Notes: generated by a model from the sequence alone, not told the origin. A stretch of DNA of 64,000 nucleotides from Muribaculaceae bacterium (GCA_017621845.1 JAGASI010000018.1:1-64000); one strand, 5' to 3'; shown: positions 53,918-62,527, counted from the stretch's first letter. Numbers and translations: made by a program.

Positions 53918-54367
53918 ATGAAATCATCTGAGAATTTTATCGAGGCTATCCGCAACTATCTCGATAGCCGTGCAGAGAGCGACAATCTGTTTGCTATCCG
54001 CTATGCCGACCCCTCTAAGTCCCTCACTGAGTGCTGTCAGTTCATACTGAACGAAGTCAAGCGTCAGAGTGTCAGCGTAATGACCAACGATGAGGTATTT
54101 TCGCTTGCGACCCATTATTGGGATGGCGACTGCACCGCAGAGGAAATCGGCAAGCCCATCAACTGCAAGGTGGTAATCTCCAAAGACCAACTTACTGAGG
54201 AAGACAAAGCCGAACTCAAAGAGCAGGCTATGGAGCAGTACAAGCAGGAACAACTCCAGGAACTCCGCAGACAATCTCAGCCGAAGGCTCAATCCAAGCC
54301 GACCGCCACCGCTCCAAAAGCCGGAGCAGAGATTGACTCAATCCCCAACCTTTTTGATGAACTCTAA
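53918..54367 (+). CDS. PcfK-like protein
   Basis: 149 residues of the PcfK family, known from conjugative plasmid pCF10 and common in Bacteroides mobile elements. Start MKSSENFIEAIRNYL, middle CCQFILNEVKRQSVSVM, Gln/Lys-rich C-terminal half and acidic end (IPNLFDEL). The role within conjugation is not defined. Followed with overlap or near overlap by the PcfJ-like gene. The frame is open earlier at 53771, but ATG 53918 starts the family region. Confidence 0.85.
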   Translation: MKSSENFIEAIRNYLDSRAESDNLFAIRYADPSKSLTECCQFILNEVKRQSVSVMTNDEVFSLATHYWDGDCTAEEIGKPINCKVVISKDQLTEEDKAELKEQAMEQYKQEQLQELRRQSQPKAQSKPTATAPKAGAEIDSIPNLFDEL

Positions 54368-54380
54368 TCCCCCCAAGACT

Positions 54381-55655
54381 ATGAGACCAAGAACTTTAAG
54401 AGAGAAGCATATAGTGGAACTGAACGGGCGACTTCGCCCGCTCACCACTCCACAAATGAATTGGGCACTCAACTCAACAATCAATCACTATGGCTACCGC
54501 CTTAAATCCGGAATGTGTACCTGTATGAAATGCGGTCACGAGTGGTTGGAGAACCGTGACGGAATGTGCCTATGTCCCGAATGTGGCACACAAATCGAAA
54601 TCAAGGACACCAAAGAGCGGGTAATCCGTGACAAGTCCTATTTCAACGTAATCACTACCATTGAAGGCTATCAGGTAATCCGTATGTTCCTGATGATGGC
54701 TGAAATGCGCAAAGGAATGAAGGCAAAGCCAGCCTATCTTGAAATCGGTAGTTATTGGATAGACTGCAAAGGTAATACCACTGTAGTGGGATTGCAGAGA
54801 ACGTTGGGATACTACATAGACAGTTTCGCCTTTGGCTCTCCATTGGAGATAAGACGTGACAACGAAGCCTTCCAACGCATATCAGACGAATGGGTTTACC
54901 CACGCATCAAGGTCACCGACACAATCAAGCGCAATGGTTTCAAAGGGAGTTGCCACCATATCCACCCCGTGACCCTCTTCCAAGAGTTGCTGACTAACCC
55001 TAAGGCGGAGACACTGATGAAAGCCAACGAGATAGAATTACTCCGATACTTATGTTATAGACCTACCAACAAGGCTGACATCGAGGACTATTGGAACACT
55101 ATCAAGATTGCTAACCGCAATGGCTACAAGGTCAATAACTCGCAGATGTGGATAGACTACATCAAAATGTTAGAGCGTTGTGGCAAGGACATACAATCTC
55201 CCAAGTACATCTGCCCCGCCAATCTCCAAGAGGGACACGACCGATATGTGAGAAAACTCCAAACCATCCAAGAGAAGGAGAAGAAAGCCGATGACATCCG
55301 CAAAGCCCAAGAGAGGGAGGCAAGTTTCAAGGAACAGAAAGAAAAGTTCTTCGGCATCCGTATCAATGACGGAGAGATTGAGGTCAAGGTATTGGAAAGC
55401 GTTGAGGAATACAGACAGGAGGCTGAAAGTCAACATATATGTCTGTTCAGCGCAGCCTACGACCAGCGTGAGGACAGCCTTATCTTCTCAGCGAGGATAA
55501 ACGGCAGGATAATCGAGACCATCGAGGTTGACCTCAAAACCCTAAAGGTGGTTCAGTCAAGAGGCGTCTGCAACAAGAACACCGAATACCACGACCGGAT
55601 AATCAGACTCATCAACGCCAACACCCACCTCATCAAAGAAAGAATAACAGCATAA
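54381..55655 (+). CDS. PcfJ-like protein
   Basis: 424 residues of the PcfJ family, usually beside PcfK. The start MRPRTLREKHIVELNG is typical. A Cys4 zinc site (MKCGHEW, CPECGTQIEI) follows about residue 40. The remainder is mixed alpha/beta with a Lys/Glu coiled-coil (about 300-330). An ATG at 54357 overlaps pcfK; 54381 is preferred. Ends before a strong terminator at 55700. Function is associated with conjugation; mechanism unknown. Confidence 0.85.
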   Translation: MRPRTLREKHIVELNGRLRPLTTPQMNWALNSTINHYGYRLKSGMCTCMKCGHEWLENRDGMCLCPECGTQIEIKDTKERVIRDKSYFNVITTIEGYQVIRMFLMMAEMRKGMKAKPAYLEIGSYWIDCKGNTTVVGLQRTLGYYIDSFAFGSPLEIRRDNEAFQRISDEWVYPRIKVTDTIKRNGFKGSCHHIHPVTLFQELLTNPKAETLMKANEIELLRYLCYRPTNKADIEDYWNTIKIANRNGYKVNNSQMWIDYIKMLERCGKDIQSPKYICPANLQEGHDRYVRKLQTIQEKEKKADDIRKAQEREASFKEQKEKFFGIRINDGEIEVKVLESVEEYRQEAESQHICLFSAAYDQREDSLIFSARINGRIIETIEVDLKTLKVVQSRGVCNKNTEYHDRIIRLINANTHLIKERITA

Positions 55656-55699
55656 GATGTTTCTTTGCACAGCAAAGCGATAAATCGGTTACATAGTCA

Positions 55700-55738
55700 G
55701 AGCGGACGACATCGTGATGAAGTCGCCCGCTCATTTTT
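55700..55738 (+). terminator. Rho-independent terminator after the PcfJ-like gene
   Basis: Eleven-bp arms (55700-55710 and 55722-55732, one mismatch), then a T run. Confidence 0.8.
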
Positions 55739-55743
55739 GCCAA

Positions 55744-55794
55744 AAATTTCGGCCGCCACAGGCGGCGTTGTGCGGGGTATTCGTTCCGAAATTT
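55744..55794 (-). terminator. Hairpin at the end of the ars operon
   Basis: Outer arms AAATTTCGG (55744-55752) and CCGAAATTT (55786-55794) with an inner GCCGCC/GGCGGC hairpin; just after the last permease stop. Confidence 0.6.
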
Positions 55795-55795
55795 A

Positions 55796-56704
55796 TTATA
55801 AAAGGACATTAAATAGGTAGCCTGAGATAACGGCAGTGAGGAAGATTACTGTGACAATCATGGCGACAAGTTTCTTCTTGAAGATACTTGCGAGCATAGA
55901 CATTTCGGGGATTGCCATGCCTGCGCCACCGATTACAAGTGCGATAACAGCTCCGATGCTCATGCCCTTTCCCATAAGGGCTACTCCGATGGGGATTGCG
56001 GTTTCTGCACGGATATACAATGGAACACCGATAATTGCCGCAACGGGTACGGCAAAGGGATTGTCTGGCCCGGCAATCTTCAGTACCCAGTCGCTCGGCA
56101 TATAGCCGTAGATTACGGCTCCGAGTGCCACACCGATAATGAGATACCAGAATATGGGGCGAAGAGTGTCCCATCCTGCGCGTAGTGCAATTGCTATCTT
56201 CTGTCCCCACGGAAGTTTCTTAGGTTCGACAGGCTTTTCTTCTGCCAAGCAGCAGGACTGTGGTTTCAGTCTTACATTCTTTACATATTTCTCTGCATCC
56301 ACTTTTTGCAGTCCCCAGCCGAAGAATACTGAACAGATGAAAGCGATTGCGACATACACAAGCATTGCCTTAACTCCAACGAGTGCACCAAGCATGGCTA
56401 TAATTATAGGATTCAGCAACGGCGACGCAATCAGGAACGACATGGTGGCACCGAAGGGCACACCGGCATTGAGAAAGCCGACAGTCATAGGGATTGTAGA
56501 GCAGGCGCAGAACGGAGTCAGCGCTCCGAATCCGGCGGCTATGACATTTCCGAAAAATCCGGCCTTCTCAATCTTCTTGCTGATTTTCTCTTGCGGAATA
56601 TACATCAGTATTATTTCCACAAGGGCTGTAATCAGAATGAACAGGACAACAAGCTCTACCGTGATATAGCAGAAATACCAAAGTGTATCAAGTAGCGTAT
56701 TCAT
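55796..56704 (-). CDS. DUF318/YraQ-family permease (second copy in the ars operon)
   Basis: 302 residues with about eight transmembrane segments and the family motif TPFCACSTIPMTVG; the pair of cysteines is typical of this family (UPF0718/ArsP-like). ArsP transports methylated or organic arsenicals out of the cell in characterised members. Here the operon already has one copy at 58180-59148. Five bp after acr3, so same transcript. Substrate inferred. Start ATG 56704 chosen over an upstream TTG. Confidence 0.8.
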   Translation of the reverse strand: MNTLLDTLWYFCYITVELVVLFILITALVEIILMYIPQEKISKKIEKAGFFGNVIAAGFGALTPFCACSTIPMTVGFLNAGVPFGATMSFLIASPLLNPIIIAMLGALVGVKAMLVYVAIAFICSVFFGWGLQKVDAEKYVKNVRLKPQSCCLAEEKPVEPKKLPWGQKIAIALRAGWDTLRPIFWYLIIGVALGAVIYGYMPSDWVLKIAGPDNPFAVPVAAIIGVPLYIRAETAIPIGVALMGKGMSIGAVIALVIGGAGMAIPEMSMLASIFKKKLVAMIVTVIFLTAVISGYLFNVLL

Positions 56705-56709
56705 AAAAA

Positions 56710-57759
56710 TCAATCTTTAAAGTATTTACGGGTATGATTTGCATATCTGACAAGTGTCAGCATCACTGGAACCTCTACGAGTACGCCCACGACGGTTGCA
56801 AGTGCAGCCCCGGACTGTAATCCGAACAAAGAGATCGCGACTGCCACAGCAAGTTCAAAGAAATTGCTTGCTCCGATCATACCTGCCGGAGCCGCTACAT
56901 CATGAGGCAGTTTCCATTTCTTTGCCCATCCGTAGGCAATCAGGAAAATAAGTATAGTCTGCAAGACCAGAGGCACAGCGATAAGAATGATATGCAACGG
57001 ATTGGCAAGAATGGTGTCACCTTGGAATGAGAACAGAATTATGAGTGTCAGCAATAATCCGATGACGGTTATACCATTGAATTTTTTGACAAACACATTG
57101 TTGAAATACTCAATCCCATGTTTTTTCACCACATATATGCGCGTTACAATTCCAGCTGCAAGCGGTATGACAACAAAAAGAATTACCGACAATATCAAGG
57201 TTGCCCAGGGAATGGCAATACCGGTTATACCAAGCAGAAAACCGACTATCGGAACATAAGCCACAAGTATTATCAGGTCGTTGATTGCGACCTGAACGAG
57301 TGTGTAGGCGGCATCCCCTTTTGTGAGATAACTCCATACAAATACCATAGCCGTGCAAGGGGCGGCGCCGAGCAGAACGGCACCTGCGAGATATTGGTCG
57401 GCAAGGTCAACCGGAATCAGATGCTTGAAAGCCACGAAGAAGAACAGCCAAGCAATTCCATACATCGTCAAAGGCTTGATTATCCAGTTGGTGATGCAGG
57501 TTATAACGATGCCTTTGGGTCGACGCCCTACATTTTTTACGCTCTGAAAATCGACTTTCAGCATCATCGGATAAATCATAAGCCATATAAGGATTGCCAC
57601 GGGTATCGACACGTTGGCATACTCCCATTGCCCGAGAGTCTGCGGAATAGCCGGAAGCCATTTACCCACGGCTATACCTATAATGATGCAGAGTGCGACC
57701 CACACGGTCAGGTATCTCTCGAAGATTCCCATTCCGCTATTTTTCGTCGTCTTTTCCAT
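56710..57759 (-). CDS. acr3: ACR3-type arsenite efflux transporter
   Basis: 349 residues with about ten transmembrane segments of the ACR3 family, which pumps arsenite (As(III)) out. The conserved Cys is in LLGAAPCTAMVFVWSYL, and GMIGASNFFELAVAVAI shows the second conserved region. Its start overlaps the end of arsC by 23 bp, indicating translational coupling. Often called arsB in annotations. Confidence 0.94.
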   Translation of the reverse strand: MEKTTKNSGMGIFERYLTVWVALCIIIGIAVGKWLPAIPQTLGQWEYANVSIPVAILIWLMIYPMMLKVDFQSVKNVGRRPKGIVITCITNWIIKPLTMYGIAWLFFFVAFKHLIPVDLADQYLAGAVLLGAAPCTAMVFVWSYLTKGDAAYTLVQVAINDLIILVAYVPIVGFLLGITGIAIPWATLILSVILFVVIPLAAGIVTRIYVVKKHGIEYFNNVFVKKFNGITVIGLLLTLIILFSFQGDTILANPLHIILIAVPLVLQTILIFLIAYGWAKKWKLPHDVAAPAGMIGASNFFELAVAVAISLFGLQSGAALATVVGVLVEVPVMLTLVRYANHTRKYFKD

Positions 57760-58183
57760 CTATCTGCGGTTTTAGTTCTTCATTATAAAACTGTTTGAAA
57801 CGTCTGCCAATCTCGTCGCGGATGCGGCGGAACTCCGAGTCGATGAACTCCGGTGTCCCTTTAGCCTCCGAGGGATCCTCAAAGCCGAGGTGCAGACGGT
57901 GGTCAACTTTGCCGACAAAAGCCGGACAGCTCTCGTTGGCACCCCCACATACGGTTATCACATAGTCCCAATGCTCATCGAGATATTTCTCAACGCTCTT
58001 AGGTGTGTGATCGGAAATGTCAATGCCGATTTCAGCCATAGCCTCTATCGCCTTTGGATTGACCCGTGGGGCTGGTACTGTTCCGGCGGAATGAACATTG
58101 AGCCGCGAATCAAACGATTGCAGAAAGCCGTTAGCCATCTGACTGCGGCAGCTGTTGCCGGTGCAAAGAACCAATATCTTCAT
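57737..58183 (-). CDS. arsC: Arsenate reductase, low-molecular-weight phosphatase type
   Basis: 148 residues, LMW phosphatase fold. The active-site loop CTGNSCRSQMA lies at residues 7-17 and two further Cys in VCGGANESCPAF are the pair used with thioredoxin in this class. It reduces arsenate to arsenite. It overlaps the upstream permease by 4 bp and acr3 by 23 bp. The frame runs upstream, but ATG 58183 is the functional start. Confidence 0.94.
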   Translation of the reverse strand: MKILVLCTGNSCRSQMANGFLQSFDSRLNVHSAGTVPAPRVNPKAIEAMAEIGIDISDHTPKSVEKYLDEHWDYVITVCGGANESCPAFVGKVDHRLHLGFEDPSEAKGTPEFIDSEFRRIRDEIGRRFKQFYNEELKPQIDGKDDEK

Positions 58184-59148
58184 AATATCCAGTTGAATAA
58201 ATAACCTGAAAGAATTATTATAACAGTAACAACGCCGAAAAATATACCGATGAGTTTCCAAGTCATTACCTTTTTTAGCAGAGTCGCTTCAGGAAGGGAC
58301 AGACCGACTACCGCCATCATAAAGGCAAGAGCCGTTCCGATGGAAATGCCTTTAGTGACAAACACCTGTATTACAGGTACAATACCTGCGGCATTGGCAT
58401 ACATTGGCACGGCGAGTATAACTGACAGAGGTACGGCATACCAGTTTTCCTTGCCCATCCACTGGGCGAAGAACTCATCGGGTACAAAGCCGTGGATTCC
58501 GGCACCGATGGCGATACCGATAAGAATATAGACAAACACCCCCTTCACTATGCCCCATGCCTCATGGATGATAGTTGGCAGACGCTTCATGAACGGCATT
58601 TTCTCCGCTTCCCATTCGGCGGTTTCTGCCTCCGACTGAGCCTGAATCTGACGAACCCACGGGGTCAGCAGATGGTTGAGTTTCATCTTGCCGAGAATCC
58701 AGCCGCCGAGCATACCCATGATGATACCGCTTGCGATATACACTCCGGTTATTTTCCATCCGAATGTTCCGGCAAACATTGCCACCGCAACCTCGTTGAC
58801 AAGTGGCGAAGTTATGAGAAAGGCGAAGGTCACACCCAAGGGGATGCCGCCTTTCACAAAACCGATGAACAGAGGTATTGACGAGCAGGAGCAGAACGGT
58901 GTGATCGCACCGAACAGCGAGGCAAAGAAGTATTCAAGCCCGTAGAGTTTCCGGGTTGTCAGATACCTACGCAGTCGGTCAATCGGGAAATAGGCATTGA
59001 TGATACCCATTATCACCGATATGAAGAACAGCAGTATGGTGATCTTGATAGAGTCGTAAAAAAAGAAGTTTACCGCACTTCCCCAATGCGACTCCGGCGA
59101 CAACCCGAAGACTGTATATACGAGCCAGTCAGCAAACGCCTGAATCAT
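58180..59148 (-). CDS. DUF318/ArsP-like permease
   Basis: 322 residues, about eight transmembrane segments, with the motif TPFCSCSSIPLF early and GIIMGMLGGWILGKM later. Related to the permease at 55796. ArsP members export trivalent organoarsenicals. Overlaps the thioredoxin-like gene by 4 bp and arsC by 4 bp. Assignment to arsenical export rests on family and context. Confidence 0.82.
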   Translation of the reverse strand: MIQAFADWLVYTVFGLSPESHWGSAVNFFFYDSIKITILLFFISVIMGIINAYFPIDRLRRYLTTRKLYGLEYFFASLFGAITPFCSCSSIPLFIGFVKGGIPLGVTFAFLITSPLVNEVAVAMFAGTFGWKITGVYIASGIIMGMLGGWILGKMKLNHLLTPWVRQIQAQSEAETAEWEAEKMPFMKRLPTIIHEAWGIVKGVFVYILIGIAIGAGIHGFVPDEFFAQWMGKENWYAVPLSVILAVPMYANAAGIVPVIQVFVTKGISIGTALAFMMAVVGLSLPEATLLKKVMTWKLIGIFFGVVTVIIILSGYLFNWIL

Positions 59149-59534
59149 GCGAGCAACTGTTTAACCTGTTCGACAGTGAGTTTCTGACCTTTCGATACTA
59201 CCTTTTCATTGACCACAAGTGCCGGGAGCGACATCACGTTGTAGGCCATGATTTTGTTAAGGTCTTCCTCCTTGATGACTTCAGCGTCAATGCCAAGCTG
59301 CTTCACTGCCTCTTGCACGTTGGCGTAAAGAGCCTTGCAGCTTGAACACCCGGTGCCGAGGACTTTTATCACTTTTGCGCTGCAATCAGCCGAGCCACAG
59401 TCGCACGAGGGAGCCTCAGCAGGTTTTACGTTTTCAGGGACTATCTCAATCTGACTGCCGCAGCAGCACGATGATTTTTTCTTGGGAGCGAAAAGAGTGC
59501 TCCAGAAACCTTTCTTTTCTTTATTATCTGACAT
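59145..59534 (-). CDS. Thioredoxin-family small redox protein of the ars operon
   Basis: 129 residues. N-terminal 50 are rich in Cys (SSCCCGS, CDCGSADC), followed by a thioredoxin-like domain with a CSSC active site (GTGCSSCKALY) and the cis-Pro region MSLPALVVN. It likely supplies electrons to ArsC or to the ArsF/ArsG pair; in other Bacteroides ars operons the similar gene is called arsE. The Cys-rich arm may bind metal or arsenic. Confidence 0.8.
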   Translation of the reverse strand: MSDNKEKKGFWSTLFAPKKKSSCCCGSQIEIVPENVKPAEAPSCDCGSADCSAKVIKVLGTGCSSCKALYANVQEAVKQLGIDAEVIKEEDLNKIMAYNVMSLPALVVNEKVVSKGQKLTVEQVKQLLA

Positions 59535-59554
59535 GATGATTTTATTTTAGAATC

Positions 59555-60268
59555 TTAGAAATACATTGTATAGCAATAATATATGCCGACAATTACAAAT
59601 AATGTACCGACAACTATGTTGAGCCATTTCTGGATGGTTTGTATCTTGCCGTAAACTTCTCCCACTTTCTCTACACTGAAAGCAAGTATCCATGCCACTA
59701 CAAGTACAGGAAGAGCGGTGGCGACTGCGAACAGCACCGGGAGAAGCCATCCGACGGTTGCCGTTACTGACATGGGGATGAGCATACCGAAGTAGAAGAT
59801 CCCGCTTGACGGGCAGAAAGCCATCGCGAATAAGACACCTAAGAGCAACGCTCCCCAAGAGCCTTTCCCGGCAAGTTTCTCTCCCTTTTCACCTCCTTCA
59901 AATCCAAACTTAGGAAGATTGATTTTATCTCCAAAAAGCATGAACAGGCCGATGATAAGCAGTACCGGACCAATCAGCAGCTCTCCCCATTTGCTGATTG
60001 CCTTTTGTATACCGAACATACTGGCACCCTCCTTCAGTATTGAAATGAGAATAATGCCCAGAACAGTATAGGCAAGTACTCTACCGGCGGTGTAGTAGAT
60101 GCCGCGCATGAATATCGCCTTACGGTCCTCGATGTTTTTGCTGATGAATCCGATAGCCGCGATGTTGGTGGCAAGCGGACACGGCGAGATTGCCGTCAGC
60201 AAACCGAGGATGAAAGCCGCCAGCGCAGGGGCGGCTCCGCTGTCAAGTATGGACTGTAGCCACTCCAT
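59555..60268 (-). CDS. arsG: ArsG-like arsenical efflux permease (DsbD-like)
   Basis: 237 residues with about six transmembrane segments of the DsbD/CcdA superfamily. Paired-Cys motifs SPCPLATNIAAIG and AFCPSSGIFYFG are present. The annotated family is the aromatic arsenical efflux permease ArsG. It lies next to arsF with 6 bp between. Cargo (organic arsenicals) is from family knowledge, not from the sequence. Confidence 0.82.
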   Translation of the reverse strand: MEWLQSILDSGAAPALAAFILGLLTAISPCPLATNIAAIGFISKNIEDRKAIFMRGIYYTAGRVLAYTVLGIILISILKEGASMFGIQKAISKWGELLIGPVLLIIGLFMLFGDKINLPKFGFEGGEKGEKLAGKGSWGALLLGVLFAMAFCPSSGIFYFGMLIPMSVTATVGWLLPVLFAVATALPVLVVAWILAFSVEKVGEVYGKIQTIQKWLNIVVGTLFVIVGIYYCYTMYF

Positions 60269-60274
60269 AGTTGA

Positions 60275-60709
60275 TTATTTGAGAGCGGTCTCTAACTTTT
60301 CAGTAAGGCCCTGCTTAAATGCGTCCGGTTTGCTTTTGGCATTGCTGAAGCCGAACTCAGTCAGGTTGTCGCGGTTTTCTGCTCCATTGGCATATTTCAC
60401 AAGGAATAGAGATGAACTTGTCACCTCGTAACTGTCTGCCAGAGCCTCGTTCTCGTTGATATCAACCACTCTGAAAGTGAGTTCCTCGGCAGGTATGCCG
60501 GTGGCATTTAGAGAATCAACCACTTCTTTGGAGTATTTCTCGATCGCGCGGCAAGTGATACATCTCTGCTTGCCATGGAAGTAAACCAGTTCCACATGGT
60601 CTTTTACTTCTCCAGTTGTCGTGTTTGTCTCCGTCTGTTTCTCGGTGCTTTTTGTGGAGCATGAGAATAGCCCAACTGTGAGGGTCAGCATTAAAAGTGC
60701 TTTCTTCAT
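60275..60709 (-). CDS. arsF: ArsF-like lipoprotein
   Basis: 144 residues. Signal with lipobox LFSC (MKKALLMLTLTVGLFSC), then a thioredoxin-like fold with a CITC pair (HGKQRCITCRAIEKY). Family name: nitrophenyl compound nitroreductase subunit ArsF. It acts with ArsG/ArsE in aromatic arsenical handling, as described for Bacteroides. The frame is open upstream, but ATG 60709 gives the signal peptide. Confidence 0.8.
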   Translation of the reverse strand: MKKALLMLTLTVGLFSCSTKSTEKQTETNTTTGEVKDHVELVYFHGKQRCITCRAIEKYSKEVVDSLNATGIPAEELTFRVVDINENEALADSYEVTSSSLFLVKYANGAENRDNLTEFGFSNAKSKPDAFKQGLTEKLETALK

Positions 60710-60774
60710 CTTTTGAATTATATTAAGTTGATAGTAATTCGGCAAATTACGAACATATAAGTTAAAAAAATAGT

Positions 60775-61104
60775 TCACTGACAGCAACTATTTTTCTTTG
60801 ACGGACAGCAGTCGTCAAACATCTTAGCAAAAAGCTGTTTGGCAAGAGTCCAGTTCTCGGGATTGATGCAGTATCTCACTTTCGGCGGCTCGATGGTGCC
60901 TTGTATAAGTCCTGCCTCTTTCAGCTCACTCAGATGCTGAGATACAGTAGCCTTTGCTATCGGCAATTCCTCGTGAATGTCGCCAAAATAGCAAGTATCG
61001 CGCTTGGCAAGGAAATGGAGAATGGCAATCCTTGTGGGATGCCCCATCGCCTTTGCAAAGCGAGCAAGCTTCTCTTGGTCAGCAGTATAATTGATTTTAT
61101 TCAT
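60775..61104 (-). CDS. arsR: ArsR-family arsenic-responsive repressor
   Basis: 109 residues, winged-helix ArsR/SmtB protein. DNA-binding helix ELPIAKATVSQHLSELKEAGL, an early segment RDTCYFGDIHEEL with a single Cys in the position of the metal site, and a Cys-rich end (DDCCPSKKNSCCQ), which may form the arsenite site. ArsR represses its own operon and lets go when As(III) binds. Start ATG 61104 (GTG 61110 possible). Confidence 0.9.
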   Translation of the reverse strand: MNKINYTADQEKLARFAKAMGHPTRIAILHFLAKRDTCYFGDIHEELPIAKATVSQHLSELKEAGLIQGTIEPPKVRYCINPENWTLAKQLFAKMFDDCCPSKKNSCCQ

Positions 61105-61126
61105 ATTCACGACTTATTTCTGTTTG

Positions 61127-61158
61127 CAAAGTTACGAACAATATTTGAATTATCCAAA
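61127..61158 (-). promoter_or_regulatory. ars operon promoter
   Basis: On the - strand TAACTTTG (61127-61134) and TTTG (61155-61158), spaced exactly 20 bp, 22 nt from the arsR ATG. Confidence 0.8.
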
Positions 61159-61159
61159 T
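61143..61159. promoter_or_regulatory. Candidate ArsR operator
   Basis: Imperfect palindrome ATTTGAATTATCCAAAT: 5-bp arms ATTTG/CAAAT plus an inner AT/AT pair. It covers the -33 box and the spacer, which fits steric repression. Confidence 0.55.
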
Positions 61160-61267
61160 TTGAGAGACTTATTTTCACAGAAGACACATTCTAACAAGCA
61201 CTGAGCACATCCTCATTTCGCTTTCAATGGATTTTATGAATCACTTCTATAATTCAGCGATTTTTAG

Positions 61268-61275
61268 TAGCTTTG
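61268..61275 (+). promoter_or_regulatory. Candidate -7 box for the HU gene
   Basis: TAGCTTTG matches TAnnTTTG, 37 bp before the HU ATG; no good -33 box seen. Confidence 0.5.
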
Positions 61276-61312
61276 CATTACGAAAACTTATCAAATTCAA
61301 AGCAATACAGAA

Positions 61313-61588
61313 ATGACAAAAGCAGAGATAGCGAGTGAAATCGCAAAGACAACCGGCATCGACAAGGCTGCGGTTGTTACCGTTATTGAACAGTTCATGA
61401 CAGTGGTGAAGGACAGCCTCGCACACGGCGAAAACGTATATCTCCGTGGTTTTGGCTCATTTATCGTCAAGCAGAGAGCGGAGAAGACCGCCCGCAACAT
61501 CAGCAAGAACACCACCCTCGTAATTCCGGCTCACAACATCCCGGCTTTCAAACCGGCAAACTGTTTCAAAGAGGAAGTTGCCAAGTAA
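61313..61588 (+). CDS. HU/IHF-family DNA-binding protein
   Basis: 91 residues, standard HU size. Begins MTKAEIASEIAKTTGIDK and contains VYLRGFGSFIVKQRAEKTARN, the beta-arm region that wraps DNA. HU proteins bend and compact DNA; element-borne copies often help recombination or regulation. Its stop is immediately followed by the next gene's ATG. Confidence 0.92.
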   Translation: MTKAEIASEIAKTTGIDKAAVVTVIEQFMTVVKDSLAHGENVYLRGFGSFIVKQRAEKTARNISKNTTLVIPAHNIPAFKPANCFKEEVAK

Positions 61589-61921
61589 ATGGACGAGACC
61601 AAAAACTACCATTTCTTCCTTGCAATACCTCGCAGTGGATTGTCTGGTAGGGAGCATCAAATCATTATGAGAGTGATAAAGAACACTCTTGGAATTAAGC
61701 CGCATGATTTGATGAAGAATATCTTTGTCTTTACTATGCGGGACACAGATACACAGAGTGCCCGTGAAAAGGTGCTGGACGCAATGAGAAAAGCAGGTAA
61801 AGAGGCGGGCGTTTCCAATTTCCGTTACATCATGACACAAAGCACCTGTTTGGTCAATGATGACATTATCATCTGTGACGGACATCAGTACGCCACCGAA
61901 ATGGGGTTCTACAATAAATAA
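61589..61921 (+). CDS. Hypothetical protein, 110 aa, HU-linked
   Basis: Unrecognised small protein with IPRSGLSGREHQIIMRVIKN and FVFTMRDTDTQSAREKVLDAM segments and no membrane or signal features. Starts at the base after the HU stop, so the two are co-translated. Pairs of HU plus this protein recur in Bacteroides accessory regions by my recollection. Function unknown. Confidence 0.7.
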   Translation: MDETKNYHFFLAIPRSGLSGREHQIIMRVIKNTLGIKPHDLMKNIFVFTMRDTDTQSAREKVLDAMRKAGKEAGVSNFRYIMTQSTCLVNDDIIICDGHQYATEMGFYNK

Positions 61922-61923
61922 GT

Positions 61924-62076
61924 ATGGACGATTTTGAGCTTGAAGAATACGGCGAAAACCTCGTTGATGATATGATGGTCGATTACGACTACCATATCAA
62001 TTCCGGAGACCTCCCTGAACTGTTTGATGATTCGTTAGTTGACGATTTCATCGCCAACCTCAACGACTGGGACTGA
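61924..62076 (+). CDS. Small, very acidic protein, 50 aa
   Basis: Fifty residues with 13 Asp and 5 Glu and no Lys or Arg. Two related segments, NLVDDMMVDYDYHI and SLVDDFIANLNDWD. Begins 2 bp after the preceding stop, and its stop overlaps the next ATG by 1 bp (TGATG). Tight coupling on both sides argues that it is a real gene. Such acidic proteins can mimic DNA or bind basic proteins such as HU, but that is inference. Confidence 0.6.
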   Translation: MDDFELEEYGENLVDDMMVDYDYHINSGDLPELFDDSLVDDFIANLNDWD

Positions 62077-62432
62077 TGAATATTGAGGATATACGAGAGT
62101 TTGCGCTCTCCTTGCCTCACGCTACTGAAGATATGCCATTCGGACCGGATGCGCTCGCGTTGAGAATAGGCGGTAAAATCTTTTGCCTTTTGGAATTGTC
62201 CGGTCATTGGCATTTCTATAATCTAAAAGTGGATCCGGATTTCTCGCTTGACCTACAAGACCGGTATTTAAGCATCCGTCCGGGATATCACATGAACAAA
62301 CGGCATTGGATTTCCATCGACTTCAATAGTAGTATCCCTATTCATATAGAGAAAAATATAATTCGCCACGCATATAATCAGACAGCAAAGGGTCTGACAA
62401 AGAAAATGCGTGGCGAATTAGGCTTTGAATAA
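62076..62432 (+). CDS. MmcQ/YjbR-family protein
   Basis: 118 residues with the family signature: FALSLPHATEDMPFG near the start and SIRPGYHMNKRHWISIDFN in the middle. YjbR-like proteins have a CyaY-like fold and are often called DNA-binding, though evidence is limited. Translation is coupled to the acidic protein by overlap. Confidence 0.88.
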   Translation: MNIEDIREFALSLPHATEDMPFGPDALALRIGGKIFCLLELSGHWHFYNLKVDPDFSLDLQDRYLSIRPGYHMNKRHWISIDFNSSIPIHIEKNIIRHAYNQTAKGLTKKMRGELGFE

Positions 62433-62470
62433 ACCATCCAAAAAAACACAAGAATTTAGCCATAAAATAA

Positions 62471-62510
62471 TCCTGTATCGCGAAATGCGCCATGTTGATG
62501 TTTACTTTGC
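62471..62510 (+). promoter_or_regulatory. Promoter with CCTGTATCGC element, copy 1
   Basis: CCTGTATCGC at 62472-62481, then 24 bp to TTTGC at 62506-62510. Upstream of the gene starting at 62528; the same layout occurs at 63441-63479. Confidence 0.6.
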
Positions 62511-62527
62511 AGCAAAAACATCGACAC

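Noticed and set aside
57118..57798. 226-codon frame on the + strand inside acr3
   Set aside because: Antisense to the well-supported acr3 gene; sequence looks like a codon-bias shadow.
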